Made by a program: the position numbers and the translations under genes. 50,652 nucleotides of DNA from Candidatus Falkowiibacteriota bacterium. GTDB lineage: Bacteria > Patescibacteriota > Patescibacteriia > CAIXNZ01. The notes beneath the pieces were generated by a model. It was given only the letters and a program-made list of their open reading frames with translations, made no database searches and was not told where the DNA came from. The stretch lies in contig JAFGMD010000016.1 of assembly GCA_016927685.1 (NCBI GenBank), positions 1 to 50,652 of the forward strand, in the 5' to 3' direction. Below are positions 42,098 to 50,443 of the stretch, piece after piece (positions within the stretch are counted from its first letter, which is position 1; each line of letters opens with the position of its first letter).

Positions 42098-43248
42098 TTT
42101 AGTAATTTATTAAATGAATTCGTTGCTAGTTTATAATATTTGTCATCAGCTGTTTTAACATATTTCATTGTATATATAAAAAAATTCTCAAAATAGACAG
42201 AAAGGTTGTTTCCTTGTTTATGTAAATCTGATATTACAGCAAATATATTTTTCTCATAATATTTCATAACTTTTTCAAATCTTAAATAAATATTATTTTT
42301 ATTTTCCGCAAAATCTCCTTCAATAGCATTATAAGGTATTTCGTGATTGGTAAATTTACCTAGATTAATAATTAAATTTTGCCAATTTATGAATCTGTCT
42401 CTAATTTTAATAGGTAAATGCTCCTCTAAATATTCTGCTGTTTTGGGTCTAGCTGGATTTATAAACCCACATTTAAAATTTATTTTATTTTTTTCTAATA
42501 TATTGATAGCCTTAATATTATATTCTACCATTTGTTTGCCATTATATAATTTTCCTAAATTTTCTAAAAAATCACTATTGAATGATTCTATACCACAAAA
42601 AACTTCGTTGATTAAGTATTTATATTCAGATAATATTTCTTTATTATTTACAATATCATTTGCCCTTGCGGCAAAACTATATCTCATGTTTTTTAATGAA
42701 TTAATTTTAGAAACTTTCGTAAAAAAATCTTTTACTCTTGATCCATTAATCATAAATTCATCATCAAATATTTCAAAATACTTAATATTAGGACGTCGCT
42801 TTTTTAAAAACATCAACTCTTTAACTACTTCATTAATATTTCTTGTTCGCCACGGTGGAATACAAGATTTATAAAATTTATTTACAGCACAAAATTTACA
42901 TTTATAAACACACCCTCTGCTAGTTAAAATTACATTCGCAGCAAAATTATTACCATCTATATATTTTCTGACCGGATATGGCAGATAATCAAGATCGCTC
43001 ACGAAATAAAAATCTTTTTTTTGATTGTTTTTACTAGTAATAACACCTGGGATATTATCAAAATTTTTAATATTTTTTTTAAAATAATTATCACATATAA
43101 TCTTGAAAGGCACTTCACCTTCACCTTTTATTAATATGTCAATACAATTATTAGTTATTATTTCAGGATACAAGCTTGGGCCATACCCTCCCACAACAAT
43201 CAAAATATTTTTAAAATGCCTTTTTATAAATTCACATACATTAATCAA
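42094..43248 (-). CDS. B12-binding radical SAM protein, main part (frame-shifted from its N-terminus)
   Basis: The region from residue 1 to about 60 is the end of a B12-binding Rossmann domain (NILIVVGGYGPSLYPE and IKGEGEVPF). The radical SAM motif CVYKCKFC is C113, C117 and C120, followed by the TIM-barrel elements YFEIFDDEF, FAARAND and VFCGIESFNSDFL. This is the subfamily of B12-dependent radical SAM enzymes that act as methylases or cyclisation and oxygenation enzymes. The start given is only where the frame opens; the true N-terminus is in the fragment at 43275-43508, one base out of frame. The protein would be about 470 aa when joined. Confidence 0.8.
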   Translation of the reverse strand: MINVCEFIKRHFKNILIVVGGYGPSLYPEIITNNCIDILIKGEGEVPFKIICDNYFKKNIKNFDNIPGVITSKNNQKKDFYFVSDLDYLPYPVRKYIDGNNFAANVILTSRGCVYKCKFCAVNKFYKSCIPPWRTRNINEVVKELMFLKKRRPNIKYFEIFDDEFMINGSRVKDFFTKVSKINSLKNMRYSFAARANDIVNNKEILSEYKYLINEVFCGIESFNSDFLENLGKLYNGKQMVEYNIKAINILEKNKINFKCGFINPARPKTAEYLEEHLPIKIRDRFINWQNLIINLGKFTNHEIPYNAIEGDFAENKNNIYLRFEKVMKYYEKNIFAVISDLHKQGNNLSVYFENFFIYTMKYVKTADDKYYKLATNSFNKLLK

Positions 43249-43274
43249 TTCTTTTAATGAATAAGCTGTAGAAC

Positions 43275-43508
43275 TTATACCAATAATTTTAGGATTATTT
43301 TTTTTATTTCTTTATAAATTTCACTATTAAAATCTTGACATGCTTGATATTTTTTAATTGAATTTAAAATACCTACTTTATAACCGTGATTTTTCAAATA
43401 TCCAGCTAGATAGGCCACACCTAACCCAGGGAAATAATAAATATTCTTTTTTCGAGAGAATACTTGAAATAAAATAATTTCATATTTTTCATTTTTTATT
43501 TCTAGCAT
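43275..43508 (-). CDS. B12-binding radical SAM protein, N-terminal fragment
   Basis: The 77-aa frame begins with a typical start (MLEIKNEKYEIILFQVFS) and the B12-domain block YFPGLGVAYLAGYLKNHGYKVGIL. It is cut off after KEIKK in an A8 run (minus strand GAAAT, A8, TAATCC at 43296-43303). With nine A the frame would continue NNPKIIGISSTAYSLKEL into the main part, giving a proper B12 domain. So it is either an error in the sequence, a pseudogene, or a transcriptional slippage site. It overlaps the QueC-like gene end by 7 bp. Confidence 0.75.
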   Translation of the reverse strand: MLEIKNEKYEIILFQVFSRKKNIYYFPGLGVAYLAGYLKNHGYKVGILNSIKKYQACQDFNSEIYKEIKKIILKLLV

Positions 43509-44674
43509 AATTTTCTGAAATTTTTTAATTCTTTTTCTTTTCTGATAATTTTTGATTGCCAGGATTTTGATAAATTGTCCATTATATTTTTAGAGTCCGT
43601 TGGTAATAGTTTATAAGCATTTTTATATGCTAATAATGTCTCGATTGCTCTTTTATTATTAAATTTACTTTTCTTGGATTTTGAAAAACATCTTTTCAAA
43701 TACTCTCTAACATGCTCTGCATTATTACTAAAGGGATTTATTTTAATATTTTTATCTAAACCAATATTTGCAGCCATAAATGAAATACTTCTTTTAAAAC
43801 AGGCATTACACTTTCCGCAATTATTACCATAGTAACATGATATTGTTTCATGCGGATCTAGTTTATACTTTTTTTCCCAAGTATTTTGCCAATATGCCAC
43901 AAGATCAGTTTTGCTGATATTTTTAAAAGGAGTAATTAATCTAATTTGTTTTTTATAATATTTGGAAAACAGTTTTGTACAATATGCAAAAAAATGGGGA
44001 CTTTTATCTGGTCCAGGATTGGGGTGGTTAAATTCTTCTTCATGTACGCCGATAATAATGTTAGTCTTGTTAAATTTTGAATGGGATAAAATTGCAGCTG
44101 CAAACGCAGCAAAGACAAAATTTCTTGCTGGGACAATGTAATCCCATTCTTTCCATCCTTTATCTACTAATTCTTTTAAATCTAATTTAATTATTAATAA
44201 TTTTTGTTGAAATCGCTTAGCTAATTTCTTAACAATTTTTTCTTCTTGCTTTTCGTTTTTTTGGCCAAACCCTATCCATAACAATAATGGTTTCCAACCC
44301 TTTTTAAGAGAGTACAATAATGCTGATGAACTATCAAATCCTCCACTAAATAATATTATACTCTGAAAATTATGTTGAATATTAATACTACTTTCATCCT
44401 TTTTTAATTTTTCTTTAATTTTTAAATTATAATTAATAGGACAAAAATTTCTATCATTTAATAAAAAACTTAAAAATTGTTCTAATGATTTTTTATTTGG
44501 TAATTTAAACTTTGTATTGATAATGATTTTATTTTTCTTTAAATATCCACTAATTGTAGTTAAAAGCGCAATTTTGACAAGACTATCAATTTTTAAATCT
44601 GAAAAATATTGATCATTAATTTTAATAAAATCACCAGTAATTATTTTGTTGTTTATTTGGCCTAACCTTTCCAT
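43502..44674 (-). CDS. QueC-like ATP-dependent synthase with long N- and C-terminal extensions
   Basis: QueC turns 7-carboxy-7-deazaguanine (CDG) into preQ0 via an adenylate. The core here runs about 103-300: PP-loop SGGFDSSS (110-117), PARNFVF (182-188), HEEEFNHP, and the zinc site C280, C286, C289 and C292 (CYYGNNCGKCNAC). All the QueC residues I know are present. Compared to QueC (about 225-235 aa) there are 105 extra residues before and 90 after; I recognise neither. QueC-like enzymes with other acceptors exist in defence systems, so the product might be a CDG amide rather than preQ0. It overlaps both neighbours by 7-13 bp. Confidence 0.85.
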   Translation of the reverse strand: MERLGQINNKIITGDFIKINDQYFSDLKIDSLVKIALLTTISGYLKKNKIIINTKFKLPNKKSLEQFLSFLLNDRNFCPINYNLKIKEKLKKDESSINIQHNFQSIILFSGGFDSSSALLYSLKKGWKPLLLWIGFGQKNEKQEEKIVKKLAKRFQQKLLIIKLDLKELVDKGWKEWDYIVPARNFVFAAFAAAILSHSKFNKTNIIIGVHEEEFNHPNPGPDKSPHFFAYCTKLFSKYYKKQIRLITPFKNISKTDLVAYWQNTWEKKYKLDPHETISCYYGNNCGKCNACFKRSISFMAANIGLDKNIKINPFSNNAEHVREYLKRCFSKSKKSKFNNKRAIETLLAYKNAYKLLPTDSKNIMDNLSKSWQSKIIRKEKELKNFRKLC

Positions 44675-46020
44675 ATAATGTGTTTTATATATTTATTTTT
44701 ATTTATTATATCTGTATTACTATTATAAATTCTTAATACTTGCCTTAGTTTTGGTAATTGCAAACTATTAATATCAACTGAACTCAACCCATTTTTTCTG
44801 AATTTTTGTAATCTTTGATATTCAATATAATCTGTTTCGTTAATTGATAAAATATTAATAAAAAAATTAAAATTTATTTTAGTCATATTAATTTGATTTA
44901 ACCAGGAAGAAATATATATTAAAAATGTAAAATCAGATAATATTGATATGTCAATTAATTTTAAATTATTAATTTTTTTAGGTCCGACTTCTACTATTTG
45001 GCAATTAATTTTTTTATTAAATAAAATCTTAGAAATTGTCGTAATGGAAATATTAGCTAAAACAAGTAATTCGTAAATTTTAGTTTTTTTGTATATTTGA
45101 TTTAATGTTTTATAGTAATAAGTATTTTCTTGCTTAAAATTTAATAAATTATCAGAATAAAATTTTATAATACTATGTTTATCCTTAAACAAAAAAATTT
45201 TATTTTTTTCCTGCCAATTGATAAATAATTTTCTTAATAAGCTATTACTCTGCCATAGTTTAATGAAATTATCTAATAGGTATTCCTGATCTAATCTATT
45301 GAAAACAAAAGCTTCATAAAGTATGCTTCTTGTAATCTGAAAAGCATCTTTCATCTTGCTAGATAATTTTCTTTTTTTTGACTCAATTTTAGTTACATTA
45401 AAGGTTTTTACCTTGCCGTTTGAATAATTATACCCCCTAATAATTATCTGTGCTTCACCACCCCAATCCCAAAAATAATCTTCTGCTCCAGCTATCTTTT
45501 TTAAAATATCATAATCTATACTTATCATGCCTGATAAAGGGAAAATAATCTTCCTGCTTATTTCTGGGAATAATAATCTAAGTAAGGGGCTAATAATTAA
45601 TCTATTAATTCTTGCGCTTTTTTTCTTAATTATATTAGGTAAGACTATTTTTGCTTTATTTTTCAATAATGGTAAAATTAGTTTATTTAAAGTACTATTA
45701 TTAATATTTACCCAATCAGCATCAATAATTACAACATATTTAGCTTTAAATTTTTCAATAATATTTAGAATCCCTAAATTTTTATTTGGTCTCATCGCTG
45801 GCAGACAAAGATAAATTTTTATTAAATCAGTTTTTAAATTAATTTCATTTACTATTTTTTTTAAACTTAATATTTTTTTTTGCGATGACCCTCCATCCGA
45901 TATAATTATATGGCTAGTTAATTTATTATTTTTTACAAATGCTAAATACCGTAACAGATTTTTTTTTATTACGGAATTATTTTCGTTCAAATTAGGAATT
46001 ATAAATAATAAATCTTTCAT
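44662..46020 (-). CDS. GT-A glycosyltransferase, GpgS/mannosylglycerate-synthase-like
   Basis: The N-terminus is a GT-A fold: LLFIIPNLNE, IIISDGGSSQKK and the metal-binding DxD-type YVVIIDADWVNI (D100, D102). Then FPLSGMISIDYDILKKI and DWGGEAQIIIRGY are like glucosyl-3-phosphoglycerate synthase and mannosylglycerate synthase, which transfer a sugar to glycerate or 3-phosphoglycerate. The next gene is a glycerate kinase, which supports a glycerate acceptor. The last 200 residues are helical and unassigned. It overlaps the QueC-like gene by 13 bp. Confidence 0.7.
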   Translation of the reverse strand: MKDLLFIIPNLNENNSVIKKNLLRYLAFVKNNKLTSHIIISDGGSSQKKILSLKKIVNEINLKTDLIKIYLCLPAMRPNKNLGILNIIEKFKAKYVVIIDADWVNINNSTLNKLILPLLKNKAKIVLPNIIKKKSARINRLIISPLLRLLFPEISRKIIFPLSGMISIDYDILKKIAGAEDYFWDWGGEAQIIIRGYNYSNGKVKTFNVTKIESKKRKLSSKMKDAFQITRSILYEAFVFNRLDQEYLLDNFIKLWQSNSLLRKLFINWQEKNKIFLFKDKHSIIKFYSDNLLNFKQENTYYYKTLNQIYKKTKIYELLVLANISITTISKILFNKKINCQIVEVGPKKINNLKLIDISILSDFTFLIYISSWLNQINMTKINFNFFINILSINETDYIEYQRLQKFRKNGLSSVDINSLQLPKLRQVLRIYNSNTDIINKNKYIKHIIWKG

Positions 46021-46023
46021 ATT

Positions 46024-47151
46024 TTATATATTAAGAATCCGACCTAATTCAATTGCTTTTTGTATTATATATTTCCTGCCTAATCCCCCCTTTTTTACTT
46101 TATGAAAAGGTAAAAGTAAAGGATCAGTAGTTAAGATTAAAATAACACCATAAGAATAAATTTTTTCAAAACCTGGACCAAGTTGACCCGAAAAAAATAC
46201 ACTTGGTATGTTATATTTCTTGGCTAATTTTGAAATAAAATATGGAGATTTTCCTTTTACAGTTTTTAGATCTAATTGACCCTCACCAACAATTATCATA
46301 TCTTGTTTACTTATTATTTTGAAAAAACCATATTCATTAATTATGAATTCAGCTCCAAATAACATTTTAGCATTAAAAATAGCTTTTAATCCCGCGGCTA
46401 ATCCACCTGCACACCCAAACATCTTTTTATTCCGAAAATCATAATTAAATATATTTTTATAAATTTTATTTAGATATATCATTTCTTTTTCTAAGATATA
46501 ACTCATTTTTCCAGTACCACCTTTTTGTTCTGTAGCAACCATTGATATCCCATTATGACCGACTAATGGCACAGTGCCGTCACACAAACCTATCACACGC
46601 ACTGGTTCCAATTTAGGTTTAATAATTTTTTTTATTTTGCGATGGTCAAATCTACCTTTTGGTAATACATTTCCATATCTATCAAAAAATTTATATCCCA
46701 AAGCTTCAGCCATTCCAATACCGCCATCATTTGTTGCGCTATCACCTAATCCTATAATTATCTTCTTAGCACCTTTAGAAATTAATTCATTAATAATTTC
46801 ACCCACCCCATATGTTGAAGTTTTTTGAGGATTTTTTTCCTTTTCTTTAAGAAGATGTATACCGGCAGTTGCAGCCATATCAAAAACACCTATGTTTTTC
46901 TGACTATTATAATAATAATGCGTTTTAATTTTTCTCATTAAAGGATCACAAGTGAAAATATTATATTTTTTTGCCATGATATTTTGTGCAATTATTTCTG
47001 CCGTACCTAAACCTCCATCTGCAAAAGGAATTTGTGTTATTTTTAAATTCTTTTTACATCCTTTTTTTAATCCATGCGAAATCAACTCACATATTTCATG
47101 AGCTGAAAGGTGTTCCTTAAAATTATTTGGCATAATGGCAATTTTTATCAT
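46024..47151 (-). CDS. Glycerate kinase (GlxK/GarK family)
   Basis: This family phosphorylates D-glycerate. The 375-aa protein has the family start IAIMPNNFKEHLSAHEIC, PFADGGLGTAE (42-52), the motif GLGDSATNDGGIGMAEALG (about 135-153), GCAGGLAAGLKAIF and IIVGEGQLDLKTVKGKSP; these make up the two-domain active site. All conserved residues appear intact. It lies 3 bp from the glycosyltransferase and 4 bp from the ligase, so it is a true operon member. In usual bacteria it serves glycerate use; here it probably makes phosphoglycerate for the adjacent transferase. Confidence 0.9.
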   Translation of the reverse strand: MIKIAIMPNNFKEHLSAHEICELISHGLKKGCKKNLKITQIPFADGGLGTAEIIAQNIMAKKYNIFTCDPLMRKIKTHYYYNSQKNIGVFDMAATAGIHLLKEKEKNPQKTSTYGVGEIINELISKGAKKIIIGLGDSATNDGGIGMAEALGYKFFDRYGNVLPKGRFDHRKIKKIIKPKLEPVRVIGLCDGTVPLVGHNGISMVATEQKGGTGKMSYILEKEMIYLNKIYKNIFNYDFRNKKMFGCAGGLAAGLKAIFNAKMLFGAEFIINEYGFFKIISKQDMIIVGEGQLDLKTVKGKSPYFISKLAKKYNIPSVFFSGQLGPGFEKIYSYGVILILTTDPLLLPFHKVKKGGLGRKYIIQKAIELGRILNI

Positions 47152-47155
47152 AATA

Positions 47156-48631
47156 CTATTTTGTTAAATCTTTTATTAATATAAATTTTTGTTTTTTCCC
47201 GGTAGTAGTTTTGGGTATTTTCTTTACAAATAATATCTTATCAGGGATTTTATTTTTTCCTAATTCGTTTTTTATTTTCTGCTTAATTTTATTTTTCAAT
47301 TCAGTTTTGTTTGATATTTTCTTTGTTGTAATAAATGCTATTATTTCTTTATTGTCTGGGTTCTGTACTACAGCAGATTCAATAATAAATTTTAAACTTA
47401 TAAGACAATTTTCAACCTCAATAGCGGAAATCCATTGAGCATTTTTTTTAAATAATTCATTTTTCCTGCCTTTATAAAAAAAATATCCATTATTGTTTTT
47501 TAAAAATAAATCACTTGTTTTAAACCAATTAAATCTATTCTTAATAAGTTTATTATTAACTAAGTAACCTAAAAACATACTTTCTCCACTAATAACTAAT
47601 TCTCCTATCTCATTAATATTACAATTTTTTTTATTTTTTATAATTTTACTTTTATAACCAGTAACCAATTTGCCAGTAGCTCCAACTAAAAAATTTTTAG
47701 CTGTATTGGCAATAAAGGTGTTAGCCATTTCAGTAGCACCTATCCCGTCTAAAATTATTTTATTTGTTAGCATTTGCCATCTTAAAATCATTTCAATTGG
47801 CAAATGTTCACCAGCTGACAAGAACATTCTAATATTTTTTACATTTAAAAAAAATCGTTTCTGATTTAAAAAATTCATATATATTGTTGGGACAGCAAAA
47901 AATATTGTTGGATGAAATTTGTTAACTATTTTTTTTATTTCAGCTGATGTGCTTTTTTGATTGCTCAATATTACACTTGCACCTATATATAAGGGGAAAA
48001 CTAAACTATTGCCAAATCCGTAAGCAAAAAACATTTTAGAACACGAAAATATTCTATCCGTTTTATTTATTTTTAAAGTCTTTAAAGCAAAATTTTTAGC
48101 ACAAAAAATATAACTATTATGACTGTGAACTACTAATTTTGGATTCCCAGTTGTCCCTGATGTACATAGAATGATAGCGGGATCGTTTTTTTTATTAAAA
48201 TGATAAGGACAAAAGATAATTTTTTGCTGTTTAATTTCCTTGGGTATTTTTCTATCAAGGTTGTATATCTTGACACCTTTTAAACTTTTAGGATTTATTT
48301 TTTTTATTAATTCGGTAGTGCTAATTACAGAACTCGGCTTACAACTATTTATTATATATTTAATATTATCGGAACTAATATTATAATTAACTAATACGGG
48401 TATTACACCCAACTTGCATAGGCTTAAAATACAGTAAATAAATGCTGGTGAATCTTTTAATATTATTAAAACCTTCTGTTTAGCTAATAGTTTTTTTTTA
48501 AAAAAACATGAATATTTATGCATATTATCCATTAAATCCTGGTAAGAAATTTTTTGATTATTAAAAAATATTGCAGTTTTTTCACTGTCTTTTGATTCAA
48601 TTTCTAATTGTTTGGTAAAATTGTAATTCAT
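47156..48631 (-). CDS. Acyl/aryl adenylate-forming ligase, benzoate-CoA-ligase-like
   Basis: The ANL-family motifs are present: A3 TSGTTGNPK (157-165), A5-type DGIGATEM, A7 WFKTSDLF, A8 YKGRKNELFKKNAQWIS and the catalytic lysine in PKTTTGKKQK. FFAYGFGNSLVFPLYIGASVI, FFAVPTIY and LSAGEHLP are signatures of the benzoate/4-hydroxybenzoate-CoA ligase group. It lacks an attached carrier domain. The start is ATG 48631; an upstream ATG at 48658 would overlap queE. It may activate an aromatic acid or the carboxyl group of CDG. Confidence 0.82.
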   Translation of the reverse strand: MNYNFTKQLEIESKDSEKTAIFFNNQKISYQDLMDNMHKYSCFFKKKLLAKQKVLIILKDSPAFIYCILSLCKLGVIPVLVNYNISSDNIKYIINSCKPSSVISTTELIKKINPKSLKGVKIYNLDRKIPKEIKQQKIIFCPYHFNKKNDPAIILCTSGTTGNPKLVVHSHNSYIFCAKNFALKTLKINKTDRIFSCSKMFFAYGFGNSLVFPLYIGASVILSNQKSTSAEIKKIVNKFHPTIFFAVPTIYMNFLNQKRFFLNVKNIRMFLSAGEHLPIEMILRWQMLTNKIILDGIGATEMANTFIANTAKNFLVGATGKLVTGYKSKIIKNKKNCNINEIGELVISGESMFLGYLVNNKLIKNRFNWFKTSDLFLKNNNGYFFYKGRKNELFKKNAQWISAIEVENCLISLKFIIESAVVQNPDNKEIIAFITTKKISNKTELKNKIKQKIKNELGKNKIPDKILFVKKIPKTTTGKKQKFILIKDLTK

Positions 48632-48635
48632 ATTT

Positions 48636-49271
48636 TTACACACTTCTTTTGTTCCCAAAAATCATTTTATGCATTTGAAGTCCTAATCTCACATCTAATT
48701 TATCCTTAAGAATACTATTTATGATAAACTTACAATTAACTCCCCAGACTGGTGAGATAATTACATTAGTCTTTAAAGATAATTCATTTTCTTTTATTAC
48801 TTTTTTTGCAAAATTATAGTCTTTTTGATTACAAATAATAAATTTCAATTGATCTTTCTTTGTTAAAAATTTAAAATTATGTTGATCAAAGCTTTTTTCT
48901 TCTTTAGAACTTGGGCACTTGTAATCTACTGAGTATAATATTAATTTTGAATTAGGAAATTTATTCAAATTAATACTACCATTGGTTTCAATACTCAACT
49001 GATAACCTTCCTTTATTAATCTTAATATCAATTCTTTGGAATCATCCTGTAATAAAGGCTCGCCACCAGTCAAACATAATCTCTTAAATGGTTGTTTTCT
49101 TACGATTTTCAAAATTTCTGAACAAGTCATATCTTTTCCTTCCATATAGGCATACTTAGTATCACAATAACTACATCTTAAATTGCAACCACTGGTCCTA
49201 ATAAAATATGTAGGCAAACCAGTTAAAATTCCTTCCCCCTGAACTGATAGAAATGTTTCATTAATTTTCAT
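48636..49271 (-). CDS. queE: 7-carboxy-7-deazaguanine synthase QueE
   Basis: QueE is a radical SAM enzyme that contracts 6-carboxytetrahydropterin to CDG. It has LSVQGEGILTG (9-17), the cluster-binding CNLRCSYCDT (C29, C33, C36), LTGGEPLLQ, and IETNGSINL. The length (211 aa) is normal. The gene lies 5 bp after queD. Confidence 0.92.
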   Translation of the reverse strand: MKINETFLSVQGEGILTGLPTYFIRTSGCNLRCSYCDTKYAYMEGKDMTCSEILKIVRKQPFKRLCLTGGEPLLQDDSKELILRLIKEGYQLSIETNGSINLNKFPNSKLILYSVDYKCPSSKEEKSFDQHNFKFLTKKDQLKFIICNQKDYNFAKKVIKENELSLKTNVIISPVWGVNCKFIINSILKDKLDVRLGLQMHKMIFGNKRSV

Positions 49272-49276
49272 ATACT

Positions 49277-49642
49277 CTAATTACTCCTTAATATAACATA
49301 TGAAGTTGGTGTTTCCCATAATTTTAATTCATATAGAAATATATCTTTTTTTTGCTTACTAATATTCAAATCCAGCTTCTTCCAAATTAAATTTATTAAA
49401 TTTTCAGCAGTAGGATTTTTCAAAATATCATTTAAATAAGCATGATCCATTTCCTTCAGAACATCTTCCTTTACAATTTTTTTTAACTTTGCAAAATCAA
49501 TCAACATACCCGATGTTCTTTCTAATTCACCTGATAAAGTTACTTCAAGTTTATAAGTATGACCATGAAGATTCTTACATTTCCCCTGATAATTAGGCAA
49601 GTGATGTGCCGCATCAAAAGTAAAAACTTTTGTTATAAACAT
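49277..49642 (-). CDS. queD: 6-carboxy-5,6,7,8-tetrahydropterin synthase QueD
   Basis: The enzyme converts dihydroneopterin triphosphate to 6-carboxytetrahydropterin. I chose ATG 49642 (MFITKVFTFDAAHHLP), since an earlier ATG at 49723 would run through the folE2 end. Zinc ligands are H14, H26 and H28 (AAHHL, LHGHTY), the catalytic cysteine is C22 (GKCKNLHGH), and DHAYLN with WETPTSYV complete the active site. 121 aa is normal. It is 4 bp after folE2. Confidence 0.92.
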   Translation of the reverse strand: MFITKVFTFDAAHHLPNYQGKCKNLHGHTYKLEVTLSGELERTSGMLIDFAKLKKIVKEDVLKEMDHAYLNDILKNPTAENLINLIWKKLDLNISKQKKDIFLYELKLWETPTSYVILRSN

Positions 49643-49646
49643 TTTT

Positions 49647-50417
49647 TTAGCTTTTAATTTTTGCATAAGCATTGTGATTATGAATTGATTCGTAATTAGT
49701 ACATTCAACTTCGAAACTTTCAATTTTTTTATCTTTTTTTAGTTGAAGCGCAATATCTCTTACAATATCTTCTACAAATTTAGGATTAGCGAACATTTTC
49801 TCTGTGACATATTTTTCATCCTCTCTTTTTAAAATCGGATATAGAACCCCGCTTGCACTTATTTCAGCTATATTAATTAAAGTTTCTATCCATACAAATG
49901 CAGATGTATTTACATTTATTTTAACAAGTCCCCTCTGATTATGTGCACCATCTTTACTGATAATTTTACTGCAAGGACATACTGATGAAATAGGAACTTC
50001 AACTTCTAATTCTTTTTTAATTGTATTATTTTCAGATATAGTCGCTTTAATTTTGCATTGATAATCCATTAAAAATGATTTATTAGAAATTGGAGATTTT
50101 TTATTTATAAAATATGTAAAATCTAATTGAAGGCTAGCACATTCTGCGTGCAATTTGTCTCTAATTTCTTTCATTAATTTTGATATTTTTTTGTTATTAA
50201 AATTAAATTTTTGATGATTTTTAATTACTTCAATAAACCTGCTCATATGAGTGCCTCTTTGATTGCTAGGTAATTTTACTGAGGCTTTTATTTTAGCGAC
50301 AATTTGCTGTTTTTTATTTTTTTTATCACTAATAAATATGGGCAGGTACAAATCACTAATACCTACTTCATTAATCATTAAACCTCTTTTATCATTTTCA
50401 CTTTGAACATCTCGCAT
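49647..50417 (-). CDS. folE2: GTP cyclohydrolase FolE2 (type IB)
   Basis: FolE2 turns GTP into dihydroneopterin triphosphate, the first intermediate of folate and 7-deazaguanine synthesis. The motifs are SNQRGTHMSRF (51-61), HAECASLQL, and SVCPCSKIISKDGAHNQRG with the metal/catalytic C147, C149 and H159. The type IB enzyme works with other metals when zinc is low. Length 256 aa is normal. Together with queD and queE it forms the pathway entry. Confidence 0.93.
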   Translation of the reverse strand: MRDVQSENDKRGLMINEVGISDLYLPIFISDKKNKKQQIVAKIKASVKLPSNQRGTHMSRFIEVIKNHQKFNFNNKKISKLMKEIRDKLHAECASLQLDFTYFINKKSPISNKSFLMDYQCKIKATISENNTIKKELEVEVPISSVCPCSKIISKDGAHNQRGLVKINVNTSAFVWIETLINIAEISASGVLYPILKREDEKYVTEKMFANPKFVEDIVRDIALQLKKDKKIESFEVECTNYESIHNHNAYAKIKS

Positions 50418-50443
50418 AAATAATATTTTTAGTAATTAAATTA

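Noticed and set aside
42347..42874. 175-aa plus-strand ORF
   Set aside because: It is the antisense of the B12 radical SAM gene, which has clear motifs on the other strand.
43502..44674. Qat or type IV CBASS defence system around the QueC-like gene
   Set aside because: No QatA-type ATPase, TatD-like, cyclase or TGT-like partner is nearby; folE2, queD and queE neighbours indicate biosynthesis.
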